DNA of 64,000 bases, taken from contig NZ_CP102099.1 of assembly GCF_024582815.1 (NCBI RefSeq), positions 1,550,001 through 1,614,000 on the forward strand. The letters run 5' to 3'. The position numbers and the translations under genes were made by a program. The notes below the pieces were generated by a model. The model saw nothing but the letters and a program-made list of their open reading frames with translations. It was not told the origin of the DNA and searched no databases. Positions within the stretch are counted from its first letter, which is position 1; each line of letters begins with the position of its first letter. Below, one piece after another: positions 28,498 through 38,165 of the stretch. The stretch is from Acinetobacter colistiniresistens (lineage in GTDB: Bacteria; Pseudomonadota; Gammaproteobacteria; Pseudomonadales; Moraxellaceae).

Positions 28498-29151
28498 TTA
28501 TTCAGATTTGACTATAGGGTCATTAAAGAGCTGTGTATCTTTTAAATAGCCAATAAAATCCGTACACAGTTGTTCGAAGCTTGGGTAATCTTGCAGTAAG
28601 TCTTGTAAACGCACCATTTCCAAGCCTGCGTAACCGCATGGATTGATGGTTTGAAAGCCAGTGAGGTCACAGTCAATATTCAGGGCAAGGCCATGATAAC
28701 TACGACCACGACGGATTTTAAAACCTAAGGAACCGATTTTGCGTTCATCCACATACACGCCCGGTGCATCAGGTTTGGCATAGGCATCGATATTGTATTG
28801 TTTGAGCAGATCAATCATGGCTTGTTCTGCAAAACTAACCAAGGTGCGGACATGCCATTTCAAGCGATTCAGGTCGAACAGGAAATAGGCAACCAATTGA
28901 CCTTTGCCATGCCATGTGACCTGCCCACCACGATCGGTGTGTACAACCGGTAAATGACTGTGCATCAGAATATGCTCTGCTTTACCTGCCTGTCCTTGGG
29001 TCAAGACATCTTGATGTTGTAGCAGCCAAACTTCATCAGGGGTGTTTTCATCACGATAGGTTGTGAAGTCTTTCATGGCTTCAAAACGAGTCGTGTAATC
29101 TTGTAGATCTTTAAAACAGCGAATGATTAAAGTCGGTTTTGCAACGCTCAT
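28498..29151 (-). CDS. lipB: Octanoyl-[ACP]:protein N-octanoyltransferase
   Basis: Transfers octanoate from acyl-carrier protein to lipoyl domains, including the SucB lipoyl domain encoded in this window. 217 residues. [20 protein letters not shown] and [21 protein letters not shown] are the active-site blocks, with the catalytic Lys in GFK and the catalytic Cys in [11 protein letters not shown]. It lies downstream of ybeD, the conserved ybeD-lipB order, but a terminator-like hairpin separates the two. Confidence 0.95.
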   Translation of the reverse strand: MSVAKPTLIIRCFKDLQDYTTRFEAMKDFTTYRDENTPDEVWLLQHQDVLTQGQAGKAEHILMHSHLPVVHTDRGGQVTWHGKGQLVAYFLFDLNRLKWHVRTLVSFAEQAMIDLLKQYNIDAYAKPDAPGVYVDERKIGSLGFKIRRGRSYHGLALNIDCDLTGFQTINPCGYAGLEMVRLQDLLQDYPSFEQLCTDFIGYLKDTQLFNDPIVKSE

Positions 29152-29263
29152 TACAGCAGAATTTCCTTGGCAGCTTTGAATGGATCGGTCGTTGAATTAT
29201 GGAGTGATTTGAGTCAGATAAATAGGGATGGATTGAAAAGTTGTGCTTTATTTTTTATTGCAA

Positions 29264-29299
29264 AAAAAATCCAAAACACTTTCGCATTTTGGATTTTTT
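29264..29299 (-). terminator. Terminator after ybeD
   Basis: 13-bp stem AAAAAATCCAAAA / TTTTGGATTTTTT with a 10-base loop, just after the ybeD stop. On the minus strand it ends in a T-rich run, so lipB may need its own promoter in 29152-29263. Confidence 0.75.
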
Positions 29300-29301
29300 G
29301 A

Positions 29302-29589
29302 TTAAAGCGCTGTCTTAATTAAAGGACAGGCTGCAAGATCAGCATATAAGGCATGAACTTGTTCTAACTCTTCGAAGCGCAATTGTGCGGTTAAAGAGTG
29401 GTATTTACCTGTACGTGAAGGCTGAACTTTTACAGTGTCGCCATCAAATTCTGGGAAGTGCTTCTGCAAAATATCAACAACAGCCACTCGAAGTTCATCC
29501 CCTGCATTACCAATCAATTTGATTGGATAGTCCATTGGGAAAACCCAAAGATGTTCTTGTAATTCACGAGAAGGAGTGCGGTCTAACAT
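29302..29589 (-). CDS. ybeD: YbeD/UPF0250 (DUF493) protein
   Basis: 95-residue small alpha/beta ACT-like protein. The start is ATG 29589 with AGAGG upstream; an extended frame to 29619 is not needed. Features are HLWVFPMDYPIKLIGNAGDEL and PSRTGKYHSLTAQLRFEELEQV. The family is conserved next to lipB, but its role is unresolved. Confidence 0.9.
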   Translation of the reverse strand: MLDRTPSRELQEHLWVFPMDYPIKLIGNAGDELRVAVVDILQKHFPEFDGDTVKVQPSRTGKYHSLTAQLRFEELEQVHALYADLAACPLIKTAL

Positions 29590-29610
29590 GAGCAACCTCT
29601 TAATTTGAAA

Positions 29611-29630
29611 CGCCTGCATCAGTGCAGGCG
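29611..29630 (-). terminator. Hairpin between rpoD and ybeD
   Basis: 8-bp perfect stem CGCCTGCA / TGCAGGCG with a TCAG loop, about 100 bases after the rpoD stop and 20 bases before the ybeD start. The T tract is short (TTTC on the minus strand), so it may be an inefficient terminator or an attenuator. Confidence 0.55.
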
Positions 29631-29727
29631 CTTTTGATCTAATACATAAATGGGGATGAAGTGTTGAACTTCAAGTCCTGCGCTAAACCAATACCATGCA
29701 TTGCTCTAGCACAAGATTTCCCAAAGA

Positions 29728-31611
29728 TTAGTCGTTTTCCAGGAATGAACGTAAGTGTTCTGAACGAGAAGGGTGACGAAGCTTACGTAATGCTTTCGCT
29801 TCAATCTGACGAATACGTTCACGTGTTACGTCAAACTGTTTACCTACTTCCTCTAAAGTATGGTCGGTTGGCATATCAATACCAAAACGCATTTTCAATA
29901 CTTTCGCTTCACGTTCAGTTAAGTTTTCAAGTACTTCACGAGTCGCTTCTTTTAAGCCTTCTGAGGTCGCAGCATCCACTGGTGAAGTGATGTTTGAGTC
30001 CTCAATAAAGTCACCAAGATGCGAATCTTCATCATCACCGATCGGTGTTTCCATCGAAATCGGTTCTTTTGCGATTTTAAGTACTTTACGAACTTTAACT
30101 TCGTCCATTTCCAGACGCTCACCTAATTCTTCAGGAGTCGGTTCACGGCCCATTTCTTGAAGAAGTTGACGAGAGACACGATTGATCTTGTTGATGGTCT
30201 CAATCATGTGTACTGGAATACGAATAGTACGTGCCTGATCCGCAATCGAACGTGTGATCGCCTGACGAATCCACCAAGTTGCATAGGTCGAGAATTTATA
30301 ACCACGACGGTATTCAAACTTGTCTACGGCTTTCATCAAACCGATGTTACCTTCTTGAATCAAGTCAAGGAACTGTAAGCCACGGTTGGTATATTTTTTC
30401 GCAATCGAAATTACCAAACGTAAGTTCGCTTCAACCATTTCTTTCTTGGCACGGCGAGCTTTTGCTTCACCAACCGCCATACGTTTAGAGATATCTTTGA
30501 TATCTTTCACGTTCAAACCAAGGTCTTTTTCGATATCGGCAATCTTTTGCTGGAATGCCAACACGTCTGGACGAACTTTTTCCAAATGTGCTTTGGTTTC
30601 AGCAGGTGCTTTCGCGATTTGCTCATCTAACCAAGCTGGATTTGATTCTTGCTCAGGGAAGGTGGTACGGAACTGGTTACGGTCCATACGGCCACGACGC
30701 ACTGCATAACGCATGATTTCACGTTCATTTGAACGGATTTGCTCATGTGTACCACGAATCATTTCTGAAATGATGTCAAATAAACGTGGCGTGAATTTGA
30801 ACATCATAAATACGGCAGCAAGTGCTTCAAGGGCAGCTTTTGCTTCTTCGCTATTGCGACCATGTTTTGCTACAACAGATTTGGTTTCATTCCAAGCTGC
30901 TTCCAATTCAGAGAAGCGAACTTTGGCAACTTCTGGGTCTGGACCTGAATCACCTTCAGAATCATCATCACCTTCAGACTCTTCTTCTTCATCGTCATCA
31001 TCAAGCTTGACATCTTTGCCTTTAGAAGAAGAACTATCTTCTTCTTCAATTTCAGCTTCTTCTTCAAGAACTTCAGGAATATCTTCGTCAGTTTCTGGGT
31101 CTAAATAACCAGAGAGAATATCGGCAAGACGACGCTCGCCAGTTAAAAAGTCATTATATTCTTGTAAAACAACTTCAACAGCATTTGGCCAGTAAGCAAT
31201 CGAGTGTAAAACGTCACGAATACCTTCTTCGATACGTTTTGCAATGCTAATCTCGCCTTCACGTGTAAGAAGTTCAACCGTACCCATTTCACGCATATAC
31301 ATACGTACAGGGTCTGTGGTACGACCAGGCTCACTTTCAACCGATGCTAATACGGCAGCAGCTTCTTCTTCGGCAACTTCATCCGCTGCTTCAGTTGATT
31401 CACCAAACATGGTGTCGTCAGTTTCAGGCGCACGTTCATGCACTGGAATACCAACGTCTTGAAGCATCTGGATGATGTCTTCAATCTGCTCACTTTCCGT
31501 AATTGAGTCTGGTAGATGATCGTTAACCTCAGCGTAAGTTAAATAACCTTGTTCTTTGCCTCGGCTAATCAGAGCCGCTACTTGCGAAGTAGGGGAATTC
31601 ATATCGCTCAT
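29728..31611 (-). CDS. rpoD: RNA polymerase primary sigma factor (sigma-70)
   Basis: Housekeeping sigma factor, 627 residues. Region 1.1 is at the N-terminus ([25 protein letters not shown]). The non-conserved insert is strongly acidic (about residues 185-225, many E/D/S). Region 2 has [12 protein letters not shown] and [17 protein letters not shown], region 3 [12 protein letters not shown], and region 4.2 [21 protein letters not shown] 31611 and ATG 31602 are both possible starts. It is divergent from the small acidic-peptide gene at 31958. Confidence 0.97.
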   Translation of the reverse strand: MSDMNSPTSQVAALISRGKEQGYLTYAEVNDHLPDSITESEQIEDIIQMLQDVGIPVHERAPETDDTMFGESTEAADEVAEEEAAAVLASVESEPGRTTDPVRMYMREMGTVELLTREGEISIAKRIEEGIRDVLHSIAYWPNAVEVVLQEYNDFLTGERRLADILSGYLDPETDEDIPEVLEEEAEIEEEDSSSSKGKDVKLDDDDEEEESEGDDDSEGDSGPDPEVAKVRFSELEAAWNETKSVVAKHGRNSEEAKAALEALAAVFMMFKFTPRLFDIISEMIRGTHEQIRSNEREIMRYAVRRGRMDRNQFRTTFPEQESNPAWLDEQIAKAPAETKAHLEKVRPDVLAFQQKIADIEKDLGLNVKDIKDISKRMAVGEAKARRAKKEMVEANLRLVISIAKKYTNRGLQFLDLIQEGNIGLMKAVDKFEYRRGYKFSTYATWWIRQAITRSIADQARTIRIPVHMIETINKINRVSRQLLQEMGREPTPEELGERLEMDEVKVRKVLKIAKEPISMETPIGDDEDSHLGDFIEDSNITSPVDAATSEGLKEATREVLENLTEREAKVLKMRFGIDMPTDHTLEEVGKQFDVTRERIRQIEAKALRKLRHPSRSEHLRSFLEND

Positions 31612-31621
31612 CTTTGCTTAC

Positions 31622-31957
31622 TCTTTTGTTGAATCTGTGGCGGTGAAAAACCGTGCATGATAGCACAATTCACGATGAATGTTTTGGATTTGATCCGTTT
31701 GCCTTAAATAAAAAATTGATTTGCTTTCACGCTTGTTACTTGAATATGGGGTTAAGTCATATTTTTTCAAGAGCAATTCCTACTTAAAGATTTTTTTTGA
31801 TTGTTGCCGTTGTTGGATTATAAATACACAAAAAAACTGATGAAAAAAAGTACAAAACACGATTTTATAGCAAAAAAATCAAATAAAACTTGACAAGGGT
31901 GCGGAAGACCGATAAATAGCGGCTAGACCCATTTATATTTTTCATTAGAGGTACTTA
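31622..31957. other. rpoD upstream region with a rightward promoter
   Basis: 336 bases between divergent genes. A rightward sigma-70-like promoter reads TTGACA (31890-31895), a 17-base spacer and TAAATA (31913-31918), about 40 bases before the GTG at 31958. The -10 match is modest. No other gene was seen. Confidence 0.5.
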
Positions 31958-32164
31958 GTGTCTTCTACAGATTTTGAATTAGATGATGATAACTACGGTG
32001 AAGATGATGTTAGTTTTGATGAGTCATCGGGTAAAATCAGCGCCAAAGAATCATTAGAAAAACGTCGTTTGATTGATGAGTTGTTAGCGCAACGTCGCTT
32101 AGAACGAGAATTAAAAGATTTTGATTATGATTTCGACGATGATGATCTTGATGACGAAGACTAA
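31958..32164 (+). CDS. PA3496-type small acidic protein
   Basis: 68-residue, highly acidic protein with a central basic helix (SLEKRRLIDELLAQRRLERELKDFDYDF) and Asp-rich ends. It resembles the PA3496 family of putative envelope-integrity proteins. The start is GTG 31958 with AGAGG upstream. The acidic tails flank a predicted amphipathic helix, so an interaction role is plausible. Conserved in pseudomonads and Acinetobacter (from memory). Confidence 0.78.
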   Translation: MSSTDFELDDDNYGEDDVSFDESSGKISAKESLEKRRLIDELLAQRRLERELKDFDYDFDDDDLDDED

Positions 32165-32236
32165 GCAAAATTGCTGAGACTTCATGTCTGAAAATGTTAT
32201 GCTGTTGCCGATGTATTTTTAAAATTGGATGAAAGA

Positions 32237-32761
32237 ATGAGCACGTTAGATTTAGACTTATTAAGTAATTATCTTGACGGTGATCAAAACGAATACGGTC
32301 TAGATTTCGCAGCGACTCATGGCTTTTTGTGTGCAATTGCCGTTGGTCCAAAATTTGATCGTTGGTTAGATGAGCTTTTTGAGAGTAATCAAAACAAGCT
32401 TCCTGCCGAAGTGCTTGAACAGGTCAAGCTTTGGCTGGAGTCAATTCGTCAGGATTTAGCCAATGAAAATGGAATCGAGTTTCCATTTGAAATCGAAGAA
32501 GCAGATGTTGAATCAAGCTTAGGCGATTGGAGTGTTGGTTTTGTTGATGCCATGTTCCTTAATGAGGAAGCGTGGTTTGCGCCTGAATTTGAAGAGCAAC
32601 TGATCGATTTAACTTTACCGATCATGGTCTTTAGCGGAATTGATGAAGAAGATCCACAAATGGAATCTTTCCGCCGTAATGGCCAGTTGATGGACGAATT
32701 GGCAGAAGAAATTCCTGAAAATTTAAATGAACTCTATCTCATGTACCACACGCCAGCGTGA
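32237..32761 (+). CDS. UPF0149 (YgfB/YecA-like) protein
   Basis: 174-residue all-helical acidic protein from ATG 32237 (MSTLDLDLLSNYL; a TTG at 32225 is rejected). The family blocks ATHGFLCAIAVGP at the N-terminus and DEEDPQMESFRRNGQLMDELAEEIPENLNELY at the C-terminus are intact. Function unproven; some family members affect ubiquinone or ampicillin-stress pathways. Downstream of the PA3496-type gene, probably one transcript. Confidence 0.88.
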   Translation: MSTLDLDLLSNYLDGDQNEYGLDFAATHGFLCAIAVGPKFDRWLDELFESNQNKLPAEVLEQVKLWLESIRQDLANENGIEFPFEIEEADVESSLGDWSVGFVDAMFLNEEAWFAPEFEEQLIDLTLPIMVFSGIDEEDPQMESFRRNGQLMDELAEEIPENLNELYLMYHTPA

Positions 32762-32821
32762 TGTGACATGTTGCACTGCGATGAGCACAGTGCATGTATG
32801 ACCGAACAAGTTAAAGATGAA

Positions 32822-32847
32822 AACGCCCGAGCAGGGCGTTTTTTTAT
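32822..32847 (+). terminator. Terminator after the UPF0149 gene
   Basis: 7-bp stem AACGCCC / GGGCGTT with a GAGCA loop and a T tract, between convergent genes. Confidence 0.82.
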
Positions 32848-32887
32848 GCCAATCGTTTGCTGTGATTGTTGCGCTTGAAAGGGAGAT

Positions 32888-33493
32888 TTAAAAATGAGTG
32901 AAAAAAAGACCTATGCCTAAAGCACTGAGGATGCAGCCAATGACTCGATTAATACTGACTTGTTGGGCGAGAATTCTGTTGCGAATAAGCGGTGTGGAAC
33001 AAAACAATGCAACCAAGCAAAACCAAACCAAATGACTGCCAGAGATAAAAACACCATATCCGATTAATGTGTGCAGGTTGTTGCCACTGGTCATCACCTG
33101 TGAATAAATGCTCATGACAAACAGTGTGGTTTTGGGGTTGAGGCTGTTGGTGAGGAAACCATGTCTGATGGCCTGCCAGCGCGTGATATCACAGTTGTTT
33201 TCGTCAAACAGAATGGGGGGGAGTGTAAAGGTTTTATAACCAATATAGATCAAATAGCCTGCACCGATATATTGAATCAGTTGAATTAAACTGGGGATGT
33301 ATTGTTGTAAAAAGCTCAGTCCAATCAAGCTATAACTGATATGTACCCAGACACCCATTGCAATACCGTAGGCGGTACACATGCCTAAATGGCGGCCATA
33401 GAGATAACTGTTTCGGGTGACAAGGGCAAAGTCTGCACCTGGACTAATAACTGCAAGCAGGGTAACCAAACCCACAGCAATGATTTCATTCAC
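32888..33493 (-). CDS. LysE/RhtB-family amino-acid exporter
   Basis: 201-residue inner-membrane protein with about six hydrophobic segments. The N-terminal VISPGADFALVTRNSYLYGRHLG is the family signature (SPGPxxx-like). SLNPKTTLFVMSIYSQ is the second conserved block. Likely a proton-driven exporter of an amino acid or derivative. It is divergent from a LysR regulator gene 101 bases away, a common regulator-exporter arrangement. Confidence 0.88.
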   Translation of the reverse strand: MNEIIAVGLVTLLAVISPGADFALVTRNSYLYGRHLGMCTAYGIAMGVWVHISYSLIGLSFLQQYIPSLIQLIQYIGAGYLIYIGYKTFTLPPILFDENNCDITRWQAIRHGFLTNSLNPKTTLFVMSIYSQVMTSGNNLHTLIGYGVFISGSHLVWFCLVALFCSTPLIRNRILAQQVSINRVIGCILSALGIGLFFTHF

Positions 33494-33594
33494 TCATTTA
33501 TTCCTAAATTGCTTCATTAAAGATTTTTTATATTTTTCATATTCTTGTTATATTTAAAATTGAAGTTAATTCCTGTTATGTATGAGTTTTTGGA

Positions 33595-34488
33595 ATGATT
33601 GAGCGATTGTCTTTGAATTCACTTAAGTTTTTTTATTATGTGGCGCGTTATGAAAGTGTCACCATTGCTGCAGAAAAGCTATTTGTGACTCAAAGTGCAG
33701 TGAGCAAACAACTTAAAAACTTAGAACAAGTTTTGGGTCTGGTGTTATTTGTGCGCGAAGCCCGAAAATTAAGTTTAACATCGGAGGGTGAAGTCCTGTT
33801 TGAATGCTGCCAGCAGGTGTTTCAACAGATTGATCAATGCTTATTGCAATTACAGCAGCACAGCAAAGTACAAAACAACCTGATTCTGTCCTGTGAACCT
33901 ACACTGGCAATGAAATGGTTGATTCCTCGCTTAGCTCAATTTAAGCGGCTTTATCCAGAGTTCGAAGTCAGCCTGTTAACCGCAGGTGGAGCGGTTGATT
34001 TTAAACAACAAGGTATTGACTTGGCTTTAAGACGAGATGATTTTGTTTGGGGGGAGGCTGTTTATAGTGAGAAAATTGCAGATGAACATATGCTCTGTGT
34101 CAATTTGAAAAAGAATAAAGAGTCACCTGCGAATATCTTTATTTCAGCATCACGTCCTAAATTGTGGCAGCAGTTTAAAACACGTTACCCAGCGCAATGC
34201 AAAGGGATTAAACAAACGTCATTGGAGCATTTTTATTTATGTATTGAGGCCTGTTTGGCTGGGTTAGGGGCGACAGTTGTATCTGCATATCATGTTGAAA
34301 GGGAAATAAAATATCAAATATTGGATTGCGTGAGTCCGGTTTATCGAGATGGATCATCATATTTTTTATTATCAGCTGGGGCATTTGAGGAGGATGTGCG
34401 TAAATTATTATTTAGAGATTGGCTGAGAGACGAGATGAATAAGAGTCAACAATGGTTTGATCGTGTGAATGATAATAAAACTGAATAA
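33595..34488 (+). CDS. LysR-type transcriptional regulator
   Basis: 297 residues. The winged helix-turn-helix is at residues 5-60 (LKFFYYVARYESVTIAAEKLFVTQSAVSKQLKNLEQVLG), with the substrate-binding domain after about residue 90 (NLILSCEPTLAMKWLIPRLAQFKRLYPEFEV). This half resembles GcvA-type regulators. It is divergent from the LysE exporter gene, which is its probable target. Complete length for the family. Confidence 0.9.
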   Translation: MIERLSLNSLKFFYYVARYESVTIAAEKLFVTQSAVSKQLKNLEQVLGLVLFVREARKLSLTSEGEVLFECCQQVFQQIDQCLLQLQQHSKVQNNLILSCEPTLAMKWLIPRLAQFKRLYPEFEVSLLTAGGAVDFKQQGIDLALRRDDFVWGEAVYSEKIADEHMLCVNLKKNKESPANIFISASRPKLWQQFKTRYPAQCKGIKQTSLEHFYLCIEACLAGLGATVVSAYHVEREIKYQILDCVSPVYRDGSSYFLLSAGAFEEDVRKLLFRDWLRDEMNKSQQWFDRVNDNKTE

Positions 34489-34640
34489 TTAAAATATTGC
34501 CGCAAGCGTTTTCCTTCTGTTTTTTCCTCCTCAGGGCAGATTAATGATGCCACAGCGGGTAATGCAGATGGAGAGGCTCTGGTTCATGCAACAACCAATC
34601 AAAATAAAATAATTTAAAATCACACTTATTGGTTGAAATA

Positions 34641-34668
34641 AAAAAAGCCATCTTTCGATGGCTTTTTT
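34641..34668. terminator. Bidirectional terminator between lysR and trhO
   Basis: 12-bp perfect stem AAAAAAGCCATC / GATGGCTTTTTT with a TTTC loop, between convergent genes. Confidence 0.88.
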
Positions 34669-34674
34669 TATTAC

Positions 34675-35607
34675 TTACAGGCGTTTTCTTTTTGCTGCGG
34701 CAATTTGTGACTGACGCATGCGGAAGCCCGCTTTTTGCTTGTCTGAGGTTTTATCAATACAGTAAACACAAGACACGCCATGTTCATAGCTTGGTAATTC
34801 TGCTTCAACTTTGGTCAGTGGCCAACCACAAGCATGACACTTGATGTTTTCGCCTTCTTCAACCCCATGGGTCACCGCAGTACGGCCGTCAAACACGAAG
34901 CATTCACCTTCCCACATGCTTTCTTCAGCAGGGGTTTCTTCTAGGTATTTTAAAATACCGCCTTTCAGATGATACACCTCGTTAAAGCCTTCCTGAAGCA
35001 GGAGTGAGGTTGATTTTTCACAACGGATACCACCCGTACAGAACATCGCAATTTTTTTGTCTTTGTGCTGTTCAAGGTTCTGTTTTACGTATTCTGGGAA
35101 TTCACGGAAACTTTCAGTTTTCGGATCAACGGCACCTTTGAAGGTCCCTGCTTTATATTCATAGTCATTACGTGTGTCGATCAGAATCACGTCATCACGG
35201 CTAATCAGTTCATTCCATTCTTTCGGGTCAAGATAGTGGCCAACCAAATCACGTGGCTTCACTTCTACCCCTAACGTTACAATTTCTTTTTTGAGTTTGA
35301 TTTTCATTTTACGGAATGGTTTTTCAGAACTCTGAGACTCTTTATATTCCATTGCGTTAAAACCTTCGTTCAGAAGGAATTGATGTACAGTATCAATGGC
35401 TGCGCGGTCGCCAGCAACGGTACCGTTAATGCCTTCAGACGCTACAATCAGAGTTCCACATAAATTGATGTTTTTCACTAAGTCGATAAGACGTTGTTGC
35501 AGATCCGCTGCATCTGAAACTTCTTTAAATTGATATAGTGCCGCAACAACCCAATTATTGGTCGCTTGCTGTTCTACAGGTGCAAGCTGTTCTACAGTAG
35601 CGTTCAT
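34675..35607 (-). CDS. trhO: tRNA uridine(34) hydroxylase TrhO (YceA-type rhodanese)
   Basis: 310-residue rhodanese-domain enzyme that makes 5-hydroxyuridine at tRNA position 34. The start is ATG 35607 (GGAG upstream). There is an N-terminal acylphosphatase-like domain (about 20-105), then a rhodanese domain with the catalytic cysteine in MFCTGGIRCEKSTSLL. The C-terminal zinc-knuckle-like block is CHACGWPL ... CVYC with a basic tail. Full length for the family. Confidence 0.93.
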   Translation of the reverse strand: MNATVEQLAPVEQQATNNWVVAALYQFKEVSDAADLQQRLIDLVKNINLCGTLIVASEGINGTVAGDRAAIDTVHQFLLNEGFNAMEYKESQSSEKPFRKMKIKLKKEIVTLGVEVKPRDLVGHYLDPKEWNELISRDDVILIDTRNDYEYKAGTFKGAVDPKTESFREFPEYVKQNLEQHKDKKIAMFCTGGIRCEKSTSLLLQEGFNEVYHLKGGILKYLEETPAEESMWEGECFVFDGRTAVTHGVEEGENIKCHACGWPLTKVEAELPSYEHGVSCVYCIDKTSDKQKAGFRMRQSQIAAAKRKRL

Positions 35608-35716
35608 GGATAACTCCAAATGTATTAAGATAGAAAAATAAGGCGCACATTTTAGCGCGAAATCGGAAAATAAGCGAGAAAACCATAAAATAAATATGGT
35701 TTTAGAGGAGTTGGTT

Positions 35717-36214
35717 TTGAGTAATGATCGTCGAATCCCATCATTGACCCCATGTGCTGGGCGTTGTTCAACGGTGTTTGGTGATCTGGTCTGCCGTGGC
35801 TGTCGCCGCTTTAATCATGAAGTGATTCAGTGGAATGCCTACACCCCAGAGCAGCGCCTAATGGTATGGAAACGCTTAGATGCACAACTGGATCAAATCC
35901 TTGTGCCTTTACTGCCATATGCAAATTTACAGCATGTTGAAAGTTTTATTCAAAATAAGCGTATCCGTGTATTAGATAATGCCAGTAATGGACGTAAGCT
36001 TTATCATGCCTTAAAAATTTGTGAAAAAAATAAACACTTGGCTCATGATAGTGGTCTGGGGATTGCTGATGCGCAGGTTAAGCCGATTTGGGATGAGTTT
36101 GAGCGCCGTGTGCTGGCTTTGGCAAAGGCAAGCTATGAATTGGCTTGGTTACGTGCCGATGGAATTAGTAATACACTACTGCGTGCACTGGAACTGGAAG
36201 AAGATGAGATTTAA
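35717..36214 (+). CDS. DUF1289-domain protein with a C-terminal extension
   Basis: The N-terminal cysteine-rich DUF1289 domain reads PCAGRCSTVFGDLVCRGCRRF (four cysteines, probable metal site), followed by NAYTPEQRLMVWKRL. I prefer TTG 35717 because GAGGAG lies 6 bases upstream; ATG 35696 is the alternative start without a site. DUF1289 proteins are usually about 60-90 residues; this one is about 165, with an additional helical region of unknown function (KLYHALKICEKNKHL...). Confidence 0.78.
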   Translation: MSNDRRIPSLTPCAGRCSTVFGDLVCRGCRRFNHEVIQWNAYTPEQRLMVWKRLDAQLDQILVPLLPYANLQHVESFIQNKRIRVLDNASNGRKLYHALKICEKNKHLAHDSGLGIADAQVKPIWDEFERRVLALAKASYELAWLRADGISNTLLRALELEEDEI

Positions 36215-36279
36215 ACAATTTAGTGCTGAAAAAAATTCATGGATAATTAAATAGCGAGATTATATCCGTTTGACTATCT

Positions 36280-38052
36280 TTATTGGGATGCGGCTATTTT
36301 AGTCCGATCAAATAGGCTTGAAAGTCGGAAAGCGCTTGGGTTTCTGGCGAAATACTGAGCGATGATCTGTTGGTCTTTTTCACGAATCAGGCTGATTTTA
36401 AAACCATGTGTGGTGCTGCCAGAAGAACGTCCTCTGCTGCGATAGAGTTTTTCAGTAATAAGGTAAGTATGTTGCCCATCACTCAAATGTCGATCAGCTA
36501 AAACTTTTAATTGTACAGGCTGCTGAAAACGGTACAGCACTTTCAGTTGCTGATAGAACTCGTCATAGACATAAACCTGTTGCTGATCTGCAAAAAGATA
36601 GCTGAAATTTCCGGGATAGGGTTCATTGCTTTGACTGCCCAGCAGTTGTAACTGAGCGGCGTCAACAGGTGTTGTTCCCCAGAATTGATGCTCAGCAAAA
36701 TCGGGCAGGGGCTGCTCATTTAAATAATAAGCGTGGCCATCGGTTGCTAAATTCAGATTTTGACTAAAACGATTGCTGCCACTCATAATTTGAGTCTGTT
36801 TAGCATTAAGCCCCTGAAGCTTTTTATCTTGGTAGTACACAACGCTTTGATCATGAATATATTGGCTGCTATTGGAAAATGCTTGGCTCTGTTGTGGGTT
36901 TAAACCGCTTAAAGCATGTGTTTTGTAGTAGACCTGTTGATCATCTTTTGCGTAAAAATAGACCAATGCATTGAAAGTAGGATGCAAGACCGCAGTAAAG
37001 TTAGCCGCATTCGCGTTGGCTAAGTGTTTATCTCGAAAGTAGACCTGTTGATCGTCTTTGCTGAAATCATTGCCTAAATAGCTTGTTCGGGCAGAATTTA
37101 AGCCAGATAAGATGTGGTCTTGCCAGTAAACATACTGTAGTGTTTTACCGACATTGCTATACAGCTCAGGCGCACGATCAGGAAGGTTATTCAAGGCTAA
37201 ACCAGTAAACTGATCAGCTTTTACTTGAGGGAGTAAAAATGTCCCTTGACCCTGTTTAAGAATATAAACCCGATTTAGATAGGTTTCAAAATTTGTGCCA
37301 GAGATTGCCTGTGTTTGTTGATGGGGGATTTCGACGCTGCCATCGTTAAATTCATGCCAAAGTAGATAGCTCATAAAAAGGCTAAAGCTGACTAAAATAC
37401 CAAGCGTTAATCCGATTGCAAACCGTCTCTGTTTTCGTTGAAAAGTGTCTAGCGCTTGCTGATCTGCAATGAGGCGAATGATGTCAATATGGGTTTTCTT
37501 GTGCAGGCTTGCGCTGCTGATCCGTTGCAACTGGTTTTGTTTCGCTAGAGATTCCAGCTTTTTCCAAAACTTGAAAAAATCACTGTGCTGTTGAGTTAAA
37601 GTAGCTGGCCACATCCATGAATTAAAATAAAAATACTGTCGATAGGGTGCGGTTTTGCTCAGAAGACTAAAGCTGTGAATTTGAGCTTGCTGCTGCCGAA
37701 GCTGTATTTGAATCAGATCCTGCCAATTGAAAAAAACAGATTGCTTTGCATCATCCAGCGCAATGCCTTGCTGGTATAACTTAAAGGTGATGGAGCGTCT
37801 AAAGTACTTCTGATAAAGCTGGTTATACAGGTAAACAATGGCAAGCAATAAGCCGAACATTAAGGCGATATTGAAAAGCTGGGCGAAAAAAGGAATAAAC
37901 TGATAAAAGTAATACAGGCTTGAATCATAAATAAAGTAAATGAAAACCGCCCAAGTCAGTATGATCATCAATAAAAACAGCGTAAAGAACGCAATTTTCA
38001 TTTCAAATATGAGTAGGGTGACCTGTATTAAAACAGAGGATTTTTTTATCAT
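36280..38052 (-). CDS. DKNYY-repeat membrane protein
   Basis: 590-residue protein. Two membrane segments are near residues 18-50 and 55-80, then a cytoplasmic stretch, a third segment near 210-232, and a long extracytoplasmic part made of DKNYY-type repeats (DDQQVYFRDKHL, DDQQVYYKTHAL, DQSVVYYQDKKL, DGHAYYLNEQPL). The DKNYY family is of unknown function. Start alternatives are ATG 38052 and ATG 38001. Overall it is a membrane-anchored repeat protein with the repeats outside. It stands alone between trhO-side genes and gltA. Confidence 0.8.
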   Translation of the reverse strand: MIKKSSVLIQVTLLIFEMKIAFFTLFLLMIILTWAVFIYFIYDSSLYYFYQFIPFFAQLFNIALMFGLLLAIVYLYNQLYQKYFRRSITFKLYQQGIALDDAKQSVFFNWQDLIQIQLRQQQAQIHSFSLLSKTAPYRQYFYFNSWMWPATLTQQHSDFFKFWKKLESLAKQNQLQRISSASLHKKTHIDIIRLIADQQALDTFQRKQRRFAIGLTLGILVSFSLFMSYLLWHEFNDGSVEIPHQQTQAISGTNFETYLNRVYILKQGQGTFLLPQVKADQFTGLALNNLPDRAPELYSNVGKTLQYVYWQDHILSGLNSARTSYLGNDFSKDDQQVYFRDKHLANANAANFTAVLHPTFNALVYFYAKDDQQVYYKTHALSGLNPQQSQAFSNSSQYIHDQSVVYYQDKKLQGLNAKQTQIMSGSNRFSQNLNLATDGHAYYLNEQPLPDFAEHQFWGTTPVDAAQLQLLGSQSNEPYPGNFSYLFADQQQVYVYDEFYQQLKVLYRFQQPVQLKVLADRHLSDGQHTYLITEKLYRSRGRSSGSTTHGFKISLIREKDQQIIAQYFARNPSAFRLSSLFDRTKIAASQ

Positions 38053-38120
38053 CAGCTTAGTGATTGGTTATGCCAAAAATGTTGTTTAAGTTTTATTTGA
38101 AGAGCATAACCGATAAAAAG

Positions 38121-38148
38121 AAAAAAGGATGCATCTGCATCCTTTTTT
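38121..38148. terminator. Terminator downstream of gltA
   Basis: 13-base inverted arms AAAAAAGGATGCA / TGCATCCTTTTTT; the two-base centre means inner pairs open. It ends gltA transcription on the minus strand. Confidence 0.82.
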
Positions 38149-38165
38149 ATCAACGCCAATCGAAA

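Noticed and set aside
30880-31110. Highly repetitive acidic (E/D/S-rich) coding stretch as a possible repeat element
   Set aside because: It is the known non-conserved acidic region of the sigma-70 factor and is expected.
34489-34617. In-frame continuation after the LysR stop reading ...SGQINDATAGNADGEALVHATTNQ..., which resembles adhesin repeat wording
   Set aside because: The LysR protein is already full length, there is no start or ribosome-binding site, and the resemblance to Ig-like repeats is only a few residues. Most likely chance or an unrecognisable remnant.
34675-35607. Thiosulfate sulfurtransferase (generic rhodanese) as the function
   Set aside because: The N-terminal domain and C-terminal cysteine-rich tail identify it as the TrhO/YceA tRNA hydroxylase class.
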